A DNA stretch of 64,000 nt from NCBI GenBank assembly GCA_021442155.1, contig CM038214.1, positions 27,590,450-27,654,449 of the forward strand, written 5' to 3'. Of this stretch, positions 11,501 to 23,559 are shown one piece after another. The notes under the pieces were generated by a model. The model ran no database searches. It saw nothing but the letters and a program-made list of their open reading frames with translations, and was not told where the DNA came from. Both the position numbers and the translations under genes were made by a program. Origin of the DNA: Cymbidium sinense. Lineage: Eukaryota > Streptophyta > Magnoliopsida > Asparagales > Orchidaceae. Positions within the stretch are counted from its first letter, which is position 1. The number at the start of each line of letters is the position of its first letter.

Positions 11501-12350
11501 ATTAGTATACAATGATTGGAATTTGTAGAAAAGTGGTTGTTTTAACTCACCTTTCAGTTATTCTCTCCTGAAAAGTTATGTCAAGTTTGAGAAGTACTTA
11601 CACCAAGTAGGTACCGGCTTTGCTAGACCATTTTGGCCCTCAGGGCTAGGCTCTACTGAGTGTTGGCTTATCATAAACAAACAACAGACTTAATTCAGTA
11701 GGATTGAATGATTATTATATATGAAATTATGTATAGATAGAAACTTCAAGTATGAAATTGCGTATAGAAAGAAACTGAAATGAGAGGTTATCTTATTATG
11801 CTCGACTAAAAGGAGAGGTTAGATTATAATTGGCTAAAAGGCTAGGTTTATCGCTTAGATGTTCATGCGGCCACAAGGAAGTGCCCACCTATTCAAGCTT
11901 TCACTTTTCTTTATCTATAAGAAAGACCAGATGATAGAATATGAAGCAACATTTTAGGGTTTATTATAGGAAGAAAGCACTCTTCCCCAGTATCTAGTTT
12001 TGATCCGTTGGTCTTTGCATTTTGAGTTCCTAAGTGCTTTGTTTTTCTTGCGAGCCAAATGAGAAAATAAAAAGTCTTTCAAACTAAAGTATGTTTTCAA
12101 GTAGAAGTCTTAAAAATGGGCAAGCATATAGCACTAGGATATCCAAAGTACATTAAACAAAGGTTGGGAGATTTGATAATATGACAGTCTTAACAAAAGA
12201 ACTATCGTGAAAAGAGACTCCTACTGCGGATGGGATGGCCTCCTTTAAGGTCAACAAGCTAGTCTGATCCTCTTTTGTATGCTTGTTTAACTACAAAAAG
12301 GGACTTCCCAAGTTGGCTAAAACTTGCTGACTTTACGGTGAAATGCTATG
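8561..12350. other. Unclassified arm DNA between gag-like and pol regions, left
   Basis: It pairs with 23,560-26,840. Several short open stretches (8,863-9,129; 9,560-9,745; 9,777-9,977; 10,599-10,784) exist but I recognise no domain. The part at about 9,600-9,750 matches 25,790-25,870 and a third copy at 49,930. A small array of TTTTGTATCAACAAAAT-like units lies at 11,430-11,500. Confidence 0.4.
11430..11500. repeat. Short near-palindromic repeat units
   Basis: TTTTGTATCAACAAAAT occurs twice with a variant, and the counterpart in the other arm (24,160-24,240) has ATTTTGTTGATACAAAAT twice plus a variant. The unit is close to its own reverse complement. The array predates the palindrome. It might sit in an untranslated region of the neighbouring gypsy element. 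Confidence 0.6.
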
Positions 12351-12413
12351 ATTGGCCACCGAAGAAAAAGAACATGGTCTCCAGCTCAAAAGGTTCTAGG
12401 CAGGACTAACTTG

Positions 12414-12671
12414 TCATGCGCTTGGGCCATTTAGCATGATAAATCTCATAATTTTGTTGAGCCTAAAGTCTAACCTCATCAAGATTCTCAAGTTCTTCCA
12501 GGTTAGTTGGGCACTCTCATCCTTAGTGAAGTTGTAATTGAGGGCAATGCGTAATGAAGGAAGCTCTATCTCTGTAGGCAAGATAGCTTTGACTCCAAAG
12601 GCGAGAGCATAAGGAGTAGACTGCGTTGCAATACAATAAGTAGTCTTGTAGGCCCACAAGGCCTCTGCCAA
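12414..12671 (-). pseudogene. Integrase C-terminal part, left gypsy copy
   Basis: An 85-codon open stretch contains LWAYKTTYCIATQSTPYALA and VKAILPTEIELPSLRIAL, the most conserved block after the integrase core in plant Ty3/gypsy elements. It is followed by a charged helix region, also typical. The corresponding right-arm part (22,990-23,200) is more decayed. Confidence 0.88.
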
Positions 12672-13126
12672 CTTTTCATGCCTTGTTATTAGTGAGAATT
12701 TTATTGAAAAGTTGTACCAAATTTTTGTTCAAAGCCTCTACTAAGCCATTAGCCCTGGGATAGTAAATCATTGAGTATCGCCATTCTATGTGATGTCGAT
12801 GAACAAATATAATAATTTTTGTACTCCGGAAGGTAGTGCGATTGTCAGATATGACCTGGCGAGGAACACCAAATCAATATATGATTTTATCTGATTTCTA
12901 TTTTCTTTATTCATCCCCAAGAATTCTAAGACATTTATCTTAACCTATCTTAGTGGAACTACTTTAGCTCACTTAGAAAAGTAATCCATAGGGGCGAGGC
13001 TAAACTTATGACCATTGGATGATGGAGGATCAATAGGACCAACTACATCTGTTTCCCAAGCCATGAAACCACCGTTGGATGGAGAGGATTCAGAGATTGG
13101 TGCAAAACAGTTTCATGAACCTAGTA

Positions 13127-13422
13127 CTAATGACACCTATGAGCGTGATTTATAGAATCTTGAGTCATCGTAGGCCAATAGTACCCGAGGCATAAAATTT
13201 TTAGCTTTATCTTGGGCCCAAATTGGTGTGCTCCACACAATCTGAAATGTACCTCACCCATGACCTTTTGGTCCTCTTCTTTTCCAAGGCATCGAAGCCA
13301 TAATTGGTGAAATGAGCATCGGTCCAAAGTGTTATTAACAAAAGTTTACAAAATAGCTCTCTTTTTGACTTCAGATGTAAGAGAGGATTCATGAGGGAGT
13401 TTTCCACATTGTAGATACTCAA
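13127..13422 (-). pseudogene. Integrase zinc-binding region, left gypsy copy
   Basis: The N-terminal integrase domain of Ty3/gypsy elements binds zinc with two His and two Cys. Visible here: CGAHQFGPK, LGYYWPTMTQD and the HRCH end. Upstream lies the linker with SIYNVENSL and LKSKRELF in shifted frames, which in intact elements reads as one segment before the zinc finger. Two overlapping open stretches (13,127-13,327 and 13,207-13,422) show a frameshift between the linker and the finger. Confidence 0.8.
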
Positions 13423-15110
13423 TCAAGGATTTCCTTTAGTCGTTAGCTCATCTACTTGCAAAGCTATCAAGGTGGACTCAAAATGGAATGTCTCCTCATT
13501 GTAGGAGATAAATCTGCATGAGACAATCTTTGTTGATTATTGATCAACATTGTGATGTGATGGGAGAAGAGAACTTGCTTGCCAATACTTAGCAATCTTG
13601 GAGAGTGCAATTGCTTGACCATTTTTGCATCGAGGTACTCTCATCAAGATGACCTCAGGAATATATCCAAGCAGCTCCATTAATCTTTTCATATTCTACT
13701 AGCTCTGGCTTGTGAACTATCTAGATTTCAACTACTTGGTTGATAATAAGCTATGAATCTCCAAGAATCTAGATTCTTTAAGTCGAGATCCTCCTCAGCC
13801 TCTTTTGAGACTTCAGGGACTTCAGGAATGCAAGTAATCACCCTGCACAAACCAGAGCCTAAGGCGTATGTGTGGAATTTCCACATATCCCAACTAGCAC
13901 GTTGTTGGGGTAAGTCAGTATGCCACAACTGGTCACATAGGCCGGCCGATTTAGCTAACTACTTTGATGGCAGGAAACCAATACATACTTATCTACTAAA
14001 GGATAAGAGTAATATGAAATTGGAAGATCTTTCATTTCATCATTTGAAGTGAAGAAGGATTACAACTTTTTTTGCCTGAACCTAGAAGTGTCAAAAAATT
14101 CCATGCTCAGTGTGCCTCTTTATTAGGGACACATAGAATGTTCACATATTTGGCCTTGAGGAGTGAGGTTGGCGATAAAGGAGAGGCGCTAGACTTTATT
14201 TTTTTACATTATTCTGCTATGGTCTTTGACACTCTGCACTGATTCTGCTCAACATTAGAGGACACTTCCTCTACCTCGTTTGCCCATTCTACTACCACGA
14301 TACGGCATAGGAGGTACTTATGTCAGCAGTCAAAATTCAGGTGCTACCTTTGGAAGCTGAACCTAGGGCTTATGAGATACATCCTCCCTTTGTTGGCAGG
14401 GAAGGTGATGCTCTTTATCCTCGTACAAGTTGATTTCATACACTACTTGGGTATCACCCTGTATATAGTACTCAACCCAATCATGCTAATATTTTATACA
14501 TTAATGAAGCATTGAGGGAATCATCCTATACTCATGGATCCATGGCCTATCAATGCATTATCAGAGGTGTTTGAATCTATGATGTGAAACTTTGCTTTAG
14601 TCCTCAAATCACCAAACTATATCAGGAGGGTGATAGACCTAAGTGCTTTCTCACCCTGTTCATTGACTAAGCATGAGTTTATCAGTGCTCAGCTTGTCCG
14701 TATCCATTCATAATGTGAACTGAAGCCCTGTGATCTACTAGGATTCAGTTCCATTTTGTACCATTTACAGTCGTTAACACATACAAAAGATGGTTATGGT
14801 TTAATGTGCCTACTAATAGATCTTCATTGGAGAAGGATACTCTGGGAATCTCCTTGAGGTAGTGTGCTTCTTCCAAGTCTTTCTTGGCAAAGTAAGCAAG
14901 GAACACCTATGGATCTAGTAATGCTTTGACTAGAGTTTCCCTCAATTTGAGGGACATCATCAAAGCATCATAAATGCTAAAAGAGGCTAGGAGCTTCTTT
15001 ACGTGGGTGAGCACATTATAATCCACCTTATATGGCTGCTTACCGCCTTCCTTCTCTGTCTCTGAGAAGATAAGCTCTTCCCGCCTTGCTATAGCTTACC
15101 CCCCCCCCCA

Positions 15111-15590
15111 ATCTTGTTCTATTCTAGTAAGCTAAGGATGACTTCAACTCACTTACCCAATTGGTTGTCAAAGATTGTTTCGTATGTGATGAACCCACAT
15201 GTGAAAAGAGAAAGATCCGGCAACCAACCTAGACCTCAAGAGGCATTGAAGTACACATGGTGGAAAAACACATGTGATAAGAAGATAAAGAGAGAAAACT
15301 CAACTACCATTCCCCTTGCAAATAAAAAAGAAATTGGACTTTCAATCAAGTGAGTTTAGAGTTGATTGACCAAACCAAAGCTTCTCTTTTGATCCCTTGA
15401 AATCGAGAAAGTCTTCCTTCCCTTCCAGATCTTGCAACAGGATCACGAGAGGCAAGCCATTCTTTTGAAGTGTTAGGTTTTCTAGAATTAGATGAGACTA
15501 AAAGGAGCTTTCATTTTACTAAGATGATAAGGTGGATAAACGAAATGAAAATCCAAATTCCTAAATCGAAGACCATTAAGGGAACTTTTT
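15111..15590. other. Unclassified DNA between gypsy and LINE regions, left
   Basis: Pairs with about 20,270-20,780. A run of ten or more C starts at about 15,100; the other arm has an interrupted G-rich run at 20,755-20,775 on the matching side. The 79-codon open stretch 15,114-15,353 has no counterpart domain that I recognise. Confidence 0.45.
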
Positions 15591-17940
15591 TCTTATCTTG
15601 AAGGCTAGCTTATCCTTATAACTCTTCTTATGCCCTTTCTGATTCTTAGACTTTAGACTTTCTATTTCTCACTTTTGAACCTCTATTTCACTCCTCATAA
15701 GAAGAGTTGTATCAAGGTGGTACTTTAAGGAGTAGTTACATTTGGTTTCTTACATGACAGCTTTTGAAGTAAGCTAGCCAAGTTAAGGATAGCAGGGAAG
15801 TGAAAGTGAAGTGATCGATAGGTTGACTCAGCTTTGACCAAAGAAGCTCTTTGAGAGTTAAATGTGGGCAATGTAATATCAATAGCTTTTTTTCCTTAGT
15901 ACTATCACGTATCTAATAAGTAGAAGTATGGAGGTCAATAAAATGGATTTTGGGAAGACACGGTTAAATGCTTTTTTGCTCACTAGGTGAGAGGGAGGAG
16001 AACTAACTTCGAGGCTTAAGGTAGTTCACCTCAGGTCATAATAGAGTCTAGTATGACATCGGTAGAAAGGTAATGTAGCTAAGCTGAGACTTTTTTATGA
16101 GGCATTTTAGACTTGACTTGCTCTTGTCAATGTGACCTTTTCTCTTGTTGAAGAAGTGGAGTTTGCTACTATTGTAGATAATAGTTATGGAATTGATAGA
16201 GCGCCCTAGCTAGGTTTCAAAGAAGATATGCAGCTCAATTTGAGATAAAATATGGCAATAGTTGGTAGGTTCTGCACTAGATAAGAGAGTTGGCATTGAG
16301 CTTTAACTAATATAAAAAATAGAATTTGAGATAGCTAGGTCTCAAATCTAAGAATATGTTTTTTAGCTTTTCTTAAGATTGAATACCAGGAAGTCAAAGA
16401 TGCTACATAAGTGCTCTTGGTCTTATATTCGTATTCGTTGCTCTTAGCCTTATTAGAATCAAATGTTATAAAGAAGAGCAACCCAACTTTCTTTTTTAGA
16501 TAGATAAGAGATTTGTTAAAGAAACGGTCTTCTAATTATTGCTCCTTCCCTAACTTAAGCAAATGAGCCTCGTTCAAATAACCTTTATGCCATAACATGT
16601 CTGATTTCGATATATTAGAAAATAGCCTAGCTATGTGAAAAAATGGAAAAGGTGTTCAAAACTCTTGTTTAGATAGATAGAAGGTATAGCAAAAAACACT
16701 ATTTTGAATTGAGCCAAGGCCCCCCATTCACATCACGGTTGGTTAATTGGGAAGAGTAATAGGTCTTCCCTTTTTTCTCTTTACCTTGGTGTGTGACTAG
16801 GAGGAAGCTATTGATGTGTTATCCCCAATTGTTAGCTCAGTTGTTAGTGGAAAGGAGTAAAAGTAGTGACTTCTGGACCAAGGCGCTTGATAAGTGATGC
16901 AATTAGCGAAGCATGTGGCATAGCTCAGAGTCTGAGTCTAGTAGTAGTAGCGATCAGTGCTTTTGCCTTTCATGACTATGATGTTTTCAAGTGTAGATGA
17001 ACAAGCAGTATGATCTTTTCAAATGAAGAATACCAAATGAGGCATGGTTCTTTTTTTCATGATAATGACATGGCATGGATCTATTTCAGATTCGATAAAA
17101 GAAGCTCTTTCCACCCTTGGACTCTCTTCCAAACTCTCTCCTTTCCTTAAGACTCTAAAAAGCATGAAAGATCTGGTCATCATGGTAAGGTCAGAATATT
17201 GACCTGGAAAATATCTTTTACAAGCTCTTTTGCCTTAGGTGAGTAGTTTAAGCTTCAATAAGAAAATAACAGACTAGTCTATATTTCTTTTATGGCCCAA
17301 GCCTCCCTTATATACTTACAAAATCTTCTTGATCTCTATACATTCTATTGCATTAACTAAAGAAAAAATAAGGCTATCATCTGCAAAAAAGAAATGAGAA
17401 AGATTGGGACCCTGCTTACTAGCCTTCACATCATTGAGACACTGCTTGCTTCAAAAATGATTGATTATTCACTTCCTGGTAATTTGGATTTGGAATCAAA
17501 TGTCCATAGCATGAGAAAGTCAGCCATGAATGACTTTCCGTTTGGAGGTGTATACTTTCAATCTTTGTTGAGTAGTGTGCTCTTGCCTCCTTCCCAGTTC
17601 ATTTATAGTGTAGCAAGGACCAGTCTTTAAATCTATTCAATGGGAGTGGATATAATGAACAATGACTTTCATGGCATGGATAATTCACCAGTTATTATGT
17701 CTACTACAAGCAAAGAGTTCACAATGAAATTCAATCTAGATCCGCTTTCTAGCTTTCTTTTTTTGGGACTAGTTTCCTCACCTCATTGTAGACCACCCTT
17801 CCTCTAATGGTTCCTTTTGAGGTCATCTAATTCACTAGGATATGTCCTCACTCATAAGAAGGGGAAGGTCATAGAAAAAACCATGATTAGGTTATTTCTG
17901 TTCTATATGCACCTAAGTGGTAGAACCTATACATCTACGT
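15590..17940 (-). mobile_element. LINE-containing repeat unit, left arm copy
   Basis: One of four copies of a roughly 2.3-kb unit (others: 18,060-20,300; 58,400-60,455; 60,960-63,190). It holds part of a non-LTR reverse transcriptase. On the minus strand the motif FADD reads at 17,376-17,387, preceded by NLSHFF-like residues and followed by the SLIF pattern, as in motif C of plant L1-type elements. The downstream part contains long stretches similar among all copies that I could not assign to a domain. Confidence 0.75.
17376..17387 (-). other. Reverse transcriptase catalytic motif FADD, left LINE copy
   Basis: Codons TTT GCA GAT GAT on the minus strand. The two aspartates bind the catalytic metal in reverse transcriptases. 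The motif is intact here but the surrounding frame is broken. Confidence 0.8.
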
Positions 17941-17962
17941 TAGGTGATTTCCTGTTAGGTGA

Positions 17963-18027
17963 TTTCTGCTCTATATATCTCTTGAGAAAACTCAAATTGT
18001 CAAGCTGCTATGTTAGGTGATTTTCAT
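17963..18027. repeat. 65-base spacer at the centre of the palindrome
   Basis: The arms meet at TGTTAGGTGA (17,953-17,962) and TCACCTAACA (18,028-18,037). GTTAGGTGATTTC occurs in direct repeat at 17,939-17,951 and 17,954-17,966, and a near copy occurs at 18,012-18,024. The last copy pairs with the start of the right arm to form a perfect 10-bp stem (18,011-18,020 with 18,028-18,037) and a 7-base loop. Such short repeats at a fold-back centre fit template switching or break repair, which is inference. Confidence 0.85.
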
Positions 18028-18059
18028 TCACCTAACAAGAAATCACCTAATGGAGATGT

Positions 18060-20300
18060 ATAGGTTCTACCACTTAGGCGCGTATAGAATGGAAATCACC
18101 AAATCATGGCTTTTTCTAGCACCTTCCCCTTCTTATGAGTGAGGACATATCCTAATAAATTAGACAACCTCAAAAGGAACCATTAGAGGAAGGGTAGTCT
18201 ATGATGAGGTGAAGAAACTGGCCCCAAAAAATGAAAGCTAGAAAGCAAATCTTGATTGAATTTCATCACAAACTCTTTGCTTGTAGTAGACATAATGAAT
18301 GGTAAATTCTCCATGCCATGAATGTCATTGTTCACTATATCCACTCCCATTGAATAAATTTGAAGATTGGTCCTCACTACACCATAAATGAATGGGAAAG
18401 GAAGTGAGAGCACACTACTTAATAAAGATTGAAAGTATACACCAAACAAAGTCATTCACTGACTTTCTGTGGATATTTGATTTAAAATCCAAATTTCTAG
18501 GAAGTGAATAATCACTCCTTTTTGAAGCAGGTAGTGTCTCAGTGGTGTGAAGGCTAGTAGGTAGGGTCCCAATCTTTCTCATTTCTTTTTTGCAAATGAT
18601 AGCCTTATTTTTTTTCTTTAGTTAATGCAGCATAATATATAGAGATCAGGAAGATCTTGCAAGTATATAACGGAGGCTTGGGCCATAAAAAAATCTAGAC
18701 AAGTTTGTTATTTTCTTATTGAAGCTTAAACTACTCACCTAAGGTGAAAGAGCTTGCAGATATTTTTTCAATATTCTCGACCTTACCATGATGAACGATC
18801 TTTCATGCTTTTAGAGTCTTAAGGAAAGAGTTTGAAGAGAGTCTAAGGGTGGAAAGAGCTCTTTGTCGAATCTAAAATAGATCTTATCATGACCATCAAT
18901 CTCCGTATTCTTCATTTGGAAAGATCACATTCATCTACACAAAACATCATAGTGGAAAGGAAAGGCGATCACTATTACTACTAAGATTCGACTGAGCTAT
19001 GCCAAATTTCACTTATCTAGTGCTGGTAAGTCAGCTTTCACTCCCTTTGCACTAACAACTAAGCTAACAATTTGGGATTACATAGCAATAAGTACTCCTA
19101 GTTCCAATTCACACCAAGGTAAAGAGAAAAAAGAGAAGATCTATTACTCTTCCCCAACCAATGTGAATGGTGGTAGTGGGCTTCGATTATAGTGTTTTTG
19201 CTATACCTTCTATCAAAATAAGAGTTTACACCTTTTCCATTTTTCGATAGCTATTTTTTTATCTCAAAATCAATGTTGTGGCGTAAAGGTTATTTGAACG
19301 AGGCTCATTTACTTAAGTTGGGGAAGGAGGGATAGAAAACCATTACATATCTTATCTATCTAAAAAAAAACAAAGTTAGGTTGCTCTTCTTTCTAGCATT
19401 GATTCTAACAAGGCTAAGAGCAGTATGACCAAGAGCACTTACTGAGCATCTTTGACTTCCAGGTATTCAACCTTAAGAAAAGCTAAAAAACATATTCTTA
19501 GATATGAGACCTAGTTGTCTCAGATTTCTCTCTTTCTATTAGTTAAAGCTCAATCTCAACCTTCTTAACTGATGCAGAACCTACCATCTATTGTCAAATT
19601 TTATCTCAAATTGAGTTGTAGTTGTTCTATCAAACCTAGCTAGGGAATTCTATCAATTATGTAACTCTTATCTATGATACTCCACTTCTTCAACAAGAGA
19701 AAAGATTATATCAACAAGAGCAAGTCAAGTCTGTAATGCCTCATAAGCAAAAGTTACATTACCTTCCTACCAATGTCATACTAGAATCTATTATGACCTA
19801 AGGTGAACTACCTTAAGCCTCAAAGTCACTTCTCCTCCCTCTTACCTAGTGAGCAAAAAAGCATTTAACCACATCTTCTGAAAATTTGTTTTATTGACCT
19901 CTGTACTTCTACCTATTAAATATGTGATAGCACTAAGGCAAGAAAGCTATTGATATTCCAGTGCCCACATTTAAACTCACGAAGAGCTTCTTTGGTCAAA
20001 GATGAGTCAACCTATCGATTACTTCACTTTCACTTCCCTGCTACCTTAACTTGGATAGCTTGCTTGCTATCATGTAAGAAACCAAATGTAACTGCTCCTT
20101 AAAGTCACACCTCAGTACAACTCTTCTTATCAGGAGTGAAATAAAAGTTTAAAAGTGAGAAGTGCAAGAGTTCAAATAAAAAGTCTAAAGTCTAAGAATC
20201 GAAAGGGCATGAGAAGAGTTATAAGGATAAGATAGTCTTCCAAGAAAAGAAAGAAGTGCCACTTAACAGTCTTCGATTTAGGAGTTTGGGTTTTCATTTC
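18060..20300 (+). mobile_element. LINE-containing repeat unit, right arm copy
   Basis: Mirror of the left copy and direct relative of the two tandem copies at 58-63 kb. The catalytic motif has decayed: codons at 18,589-18,600 read FAND because GAT has become AAT. The region before the motif (18,080-18,560), which in intact elements would hold the GDPLSP-type block, is only loosely recognisable. Stops are frequent in all frames. Confidence 0.75.
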
Positions 20301-20830
20301 ATTTATCCACCTTATCATCTTAGTGAAATGAAAGCTCATTTTCTCATCTCATTCCAAAAAAAACCTAACACTTCGAAAGAATGGCTTTCCTCTCTAGATC
20401 AGATCCCCTGTTTGCAAGATCAGCTCTTGCGGAAAGGAAGGAAGACTTTCTTGATTTCAAGGGATCAAAAGAGAAGCTTTGGTTTGGTCAATCAACTTTA
20501 AGCTCAATTGATTGAAAGTACAATTTCTTCTTTATTTGCAAGGGGAATGGTAGTTGAGTTTTCTCTCTTTATCTTCTTATCACTTACGTGTTTGTCCACC
20601 ATGTGTACTTTTAACAATGCCTCCTAAGTTCTAGGTTGGTTGTCAGATCTTTCTTTTTTCACATGTGGGCTCTTCACATATGAAATGGTCTTTGACAACC
20701 AATTGGGTAAGTGAATTGAAGTCATCCTTAGCTTACTAGAATAGAAGAAGAAGGGGAGGGGGGAGCGGTAATCGGTAGCAATGCGGAAGGAGCTTATCTT
20801 CTCAAAGACAGATGAAGGCTGCAAGCAGCC
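20300..20830. other. Unclassified DNA between LINE and gypsy regions, right
   Basis: Mirror of the left stretch. The 66-codon minus-strand open stretch at 20,624-20,824 matches no domain I know. At 63,190-63,205 the third copy lacks this segment and jumps directly from the LINE unit into the gypsy protease region. Confidence 0.45.
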
Positions 20831-20843
20831 ATATATATTGGAT

Positions 20844-21191
20844 TACAATGTGCTTGCCCACTTGAGGAAGCTCCCAGCCTCACTTAGAATTTACGATGCT
20901 TTGATGATGTCCCTTGAATTGAGAGAAACTCTAGTCAAAGTGTTACTAGATCCATAGCTATTCCTTGCTCAATTTGCCAAGAAAGACTTGGAAGAAGCAC
21001 ACTACCTCATGGAGATTCCTGGAGTAACCTTCTCTGATGAAGATCTATTGCTAGGCACATCATTCCACAATCATCTTTTGTATGTGTCAATTGTAAATGG
21101 TACAAAATGGAACCGAATCCTAGTAGATCCTAGGGCTTTAGTTCACATTATGAATGTAAAGACTTTAGGCCATTTGATACGGACAAGCTAA
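20844..21191 (+). pseudogene. gag end and aspartic protease, right gypsy copy
   Basis: The aspartic protease cuts the Gag-Pol polyprotein. One frame runs from 20,844 to the TAA at 21,189-21,191 with a single in-frame TAG at 20,955-20,957, probably from CAG. It holds LRKLPASLRIYDALMMS, then VTFSDEDLLLG and NRILVDPRALVHIM. The catalytic aspartate of the usual D-S/T-G motif is present but is followed by Pro-Arg, so activity would be lost. This is the best preserved coding piece of the element. Confidence 0.85.
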
Positions 21192-22128
21192 GCGCTAATA
21201 AACTCATGCTTAGATGGTTCAATGAATAGGGTGAGAAAGCACTCAGGTGATGGGTATTGATCGGTAGACCATGAATCCATGAGTGATGGGGTTGAGTACT
21301 GTAGGTGATACCCAAGTAGTGTATGAAATCAGCTTATACAAGGATGGAGAGCAGTACCTTCCCAGCCAACAGGGTGAGGATGGACCTCGTATGCCTAGGT
21401 TCAGCTTCCAAAGGTAGCACTTGAATTTCAACTGTCGATGTAAGTTCCTCTTAAACTGTATCATGGTAGTAGAATGGGTAGTTGAGGTAGAGGAAGTGTC
21501 CTCTAAAGCTGAGTAGAATCAGTGTAGAGTGTCAAAGCCTGTAGTAGAACAATGTGAAAAAAATAAAGTCTAGTGCCTCTCCTTTATCACCGAACTCACT
21601 CTCGCTTCAAAGTGGTAGATATGGGAATGTTCTATGTGCCCCAATAAGAAGCACACTAAGAGTGGGATCTTTTTTGACAGTTCTAGGTCCACTGAAGGTA
21701 AAAAAAGTTGTGATCCTTCTTCACTTCAAATGATGAAATGAAAGATCTTCCAGTTTCATATTACTCTTATCCTTTAGTAGATAAGTATTTGCACACTAGT
21801 TTCTTGCCATCAAAGTGGTTGGCTAAATAGGCCAAACTATGTGACCACTTGTGGCATGCTGACCTACCCCAACAATAGCCTAATTTAGATAAGTGGAAAC
21901 TCCACACTTAGGCTCGGTTCTGCAGGCATTACTTGCATTCCCAAGTCCCTAAAGTCTCAAAAGGTTGGGAGGATCTCAACTTAAAGAATGATTCTTGGAG
22001 ACTCACTTATTATCAACCATGTAGTTGGAATAGTCACAGAGCTAGTAGAATATCAGAAAAGAGTGATGGAGCGGCTTGGATATATTCTTGAGGTCATCTC
22101 GATGAGAGTGTCCCGATGCAATAGTGGT

Positions 22129-22161
22129 CAAGCAGATGCACTCTCCAAGATTGCTAAATAA
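22129..22161 (+). pseudogene. RNase H end, right gypsy copy
   Basis: Codons read QADALSKIAK before a stop. The Q-A-D-A-L block holds the last conserved aspartate of retroelement RNase H. About 140 bases upstream (21,985-22,125) further residues of the domain (HVVGIVTELVEY, RLGYILE) are visible in the same sense. Confidence 0.75.
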
Positions 22162-22508
22162 TTAGCAAGCAATTTCTTTTCGTCCATCACATCACAGTGT
22201 TGATCCATAATCAACAAAGATTGTCTCCTGTGGATCTGTCTCTTGCAAATGAGGAGACAGCCCATTTTGAGCCCACCTTGATAGATTTGCAAGTAGATGA
22301 AGCTAACAACTAGAGGAAATCCTTCATTGAGTATCTATAATATGGAAAACTCACTCGCAAACCCTCTCTTGCATCTCAAGTCAAAAAGAGAGCTCTTTCG
22401 TTCACTTTTTCTAATAACACTTTGTAGTGACGCTCATTTCACAAATTGTAGCTTCGATGCCTTTCCGAAGATGAGGCCCAAAAGGTCATGGGTGAGGTAT
22501 ATTTCAGA

Positions 22509-23010
22509 TTGTGTAGAACACACCAATTTGGGCCCAAGATGAAGCTGGAAATTCAGTGCCTCGGGTACTATTGGCCCACGATCACTCAAGACTGTGCAAA
22601 TCACGTTCATATGTGTCATTAGTGCTAGGTTCATGGAACCATTTTGTGCCAACCTCCGAACCATCTCCATCTAATGGTGGTTTCATGGCCGAAATGGATG
22701 TAGTTGGATTCATCCATCACCCATGGGTCATAGGTTTAGCCTCACCACGGATTACTTTTCTAAGTGGGCAAGTAGTTCAACTAAGAGAGGTTAAGGCAAA
22801 CAATGTCTTTGAATTCTTCAGGATGAATAAAGAAAATAGAAATAATATAAATCATATATTGATTTGGTTTTCCTCGTCATATCAATCCACTACCTTCTAG
22901 AGTAAAAGAATTACTAGATTTATTCATCGATATCACATAGATTGGGGTACTGATGATTTACTATCCTTGGGCTAATGGCTTAGTGGAGGCTTTGAACAAG
23001 ACTTGGTACA
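22509..23010 (+). pseudogene. Integrase zinc finger and core, right gypsy copy
   Basis: RTHQFGPKMKL, LGYYWPTITQDC and the MCH end mark the HHCC finger. Core remnants follow: MDVVGFIHHP, a decayed FLSGQVVQLREVKANNV stretch (about 22,760-22,815), and YYPWANGLVEALNKTW at 22,959-23,006 whose glutamate is the third catalytic acid of D,D-35-E integrases. Roughly 100 bases expected between the last two pieces are missing or scrambled. Confidence 0.8.
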
Positions 23011-23559
23011 ACTTATCAAGAAAATTCTCACAAATAAGAAGGCATGAAAAGTTGGCAGGCATGAGCCTACTTATCTTATCAACATATACTCTATGCTCTT
23101 TGCTTTTGGAGTCAAAGTTGTCTTGCCTCTAGAGATAAAGCTTCCTTCATTCTGTGTTTCCCTCAATTACAAGTTCACTAAGGATGAGTGGTGATGGAAG
23201 AACTTGAGAATCTCGATGAGGTCAGACTTCTGCTCAGCAAAATCCTAAGATTTATTGAGCTAGAATGGCCCAAGCATGACAAGTTAGTCGCCTAGAACCT
23301 TTTTGAGGAGACCATGTTATTTTTCTTCAATGGCCAATCTTGGCACTTCACCGTAAAGGCAGAAAGTTTTAGCCAACTTGGTAAGGCCATTTTTTTAGTT
23401 GAACAAGCATATGAAGGTGGATCAGACCAGCTTGTTGACTTCGAGGGAGGCCATCCCATCTATAGCAGGAGTCTCTTTTCAAGATAGTTCTTCTGTTAAG
23501 AATGTCATATTTTCAAATCTCCCAACCTTTATTTGCTGTACTTTGGACATCCTAGTGCC

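Larger units (their letters stand above)
12350..15110 (-). mobile_element. Ty3/gypsy pol remnant, Tat-like, left arm
   Basis: In minus-strand order: end of gag and protease (about 15,000-14,640), the post-protease GRPWIH-type region (about 14,600-14,480; here partly altered), an RNase H end (about 13,620-13,590, SKIA), the integrase zinc finger with HQFGPK and GYYWPTMTQD (13,127-13,327), an integrase core end NGLVEALNK (about 12,730-12,775) and the conserved WAYKTTYCIATQSTPYALAF region (12,414-12,671). This set and its wording fit the plant Tat/Ogre lineage of Ty3/gypsy. Much of the reverse transcriptase is missing. Stops and frameshifts separate all pieces. No LTRs were identified. Confidence 0.85.
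245..17962 (+). repeat. Left arm of a giant imperfect inverted repeat
   Basis: Read as reverse complement, this arm matches 18,028-38,040 in the same order along its whole length. Anchor pairs checked by eye: 740 with 37,540, 1,220 with 37,070, 3,150 with 32,170, 5,330 with 30,000, 6,800 with 28,480, 8,400 with 26,980, 9,850 with 25,670, 10,750 with 24,890, 12,500 with 23,150, 13,250 with 22,480, 15,150 with 20,720, 16,050 with 19,790 and 17,380 with 18,600. The arms differ at roughly one base in ten to twenty in the stretches compared and carry many small indels, so this is an old duplication. This arm lacks about 2.9 kb that the other has at 33,067-35,988. Confidence 0.93.

Noticed and set aside
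15100..15112. Run of C as a regulatory G-quadruplex
   Set aside because: A single homopolymer run without further G tracts nearby; likely slippage.
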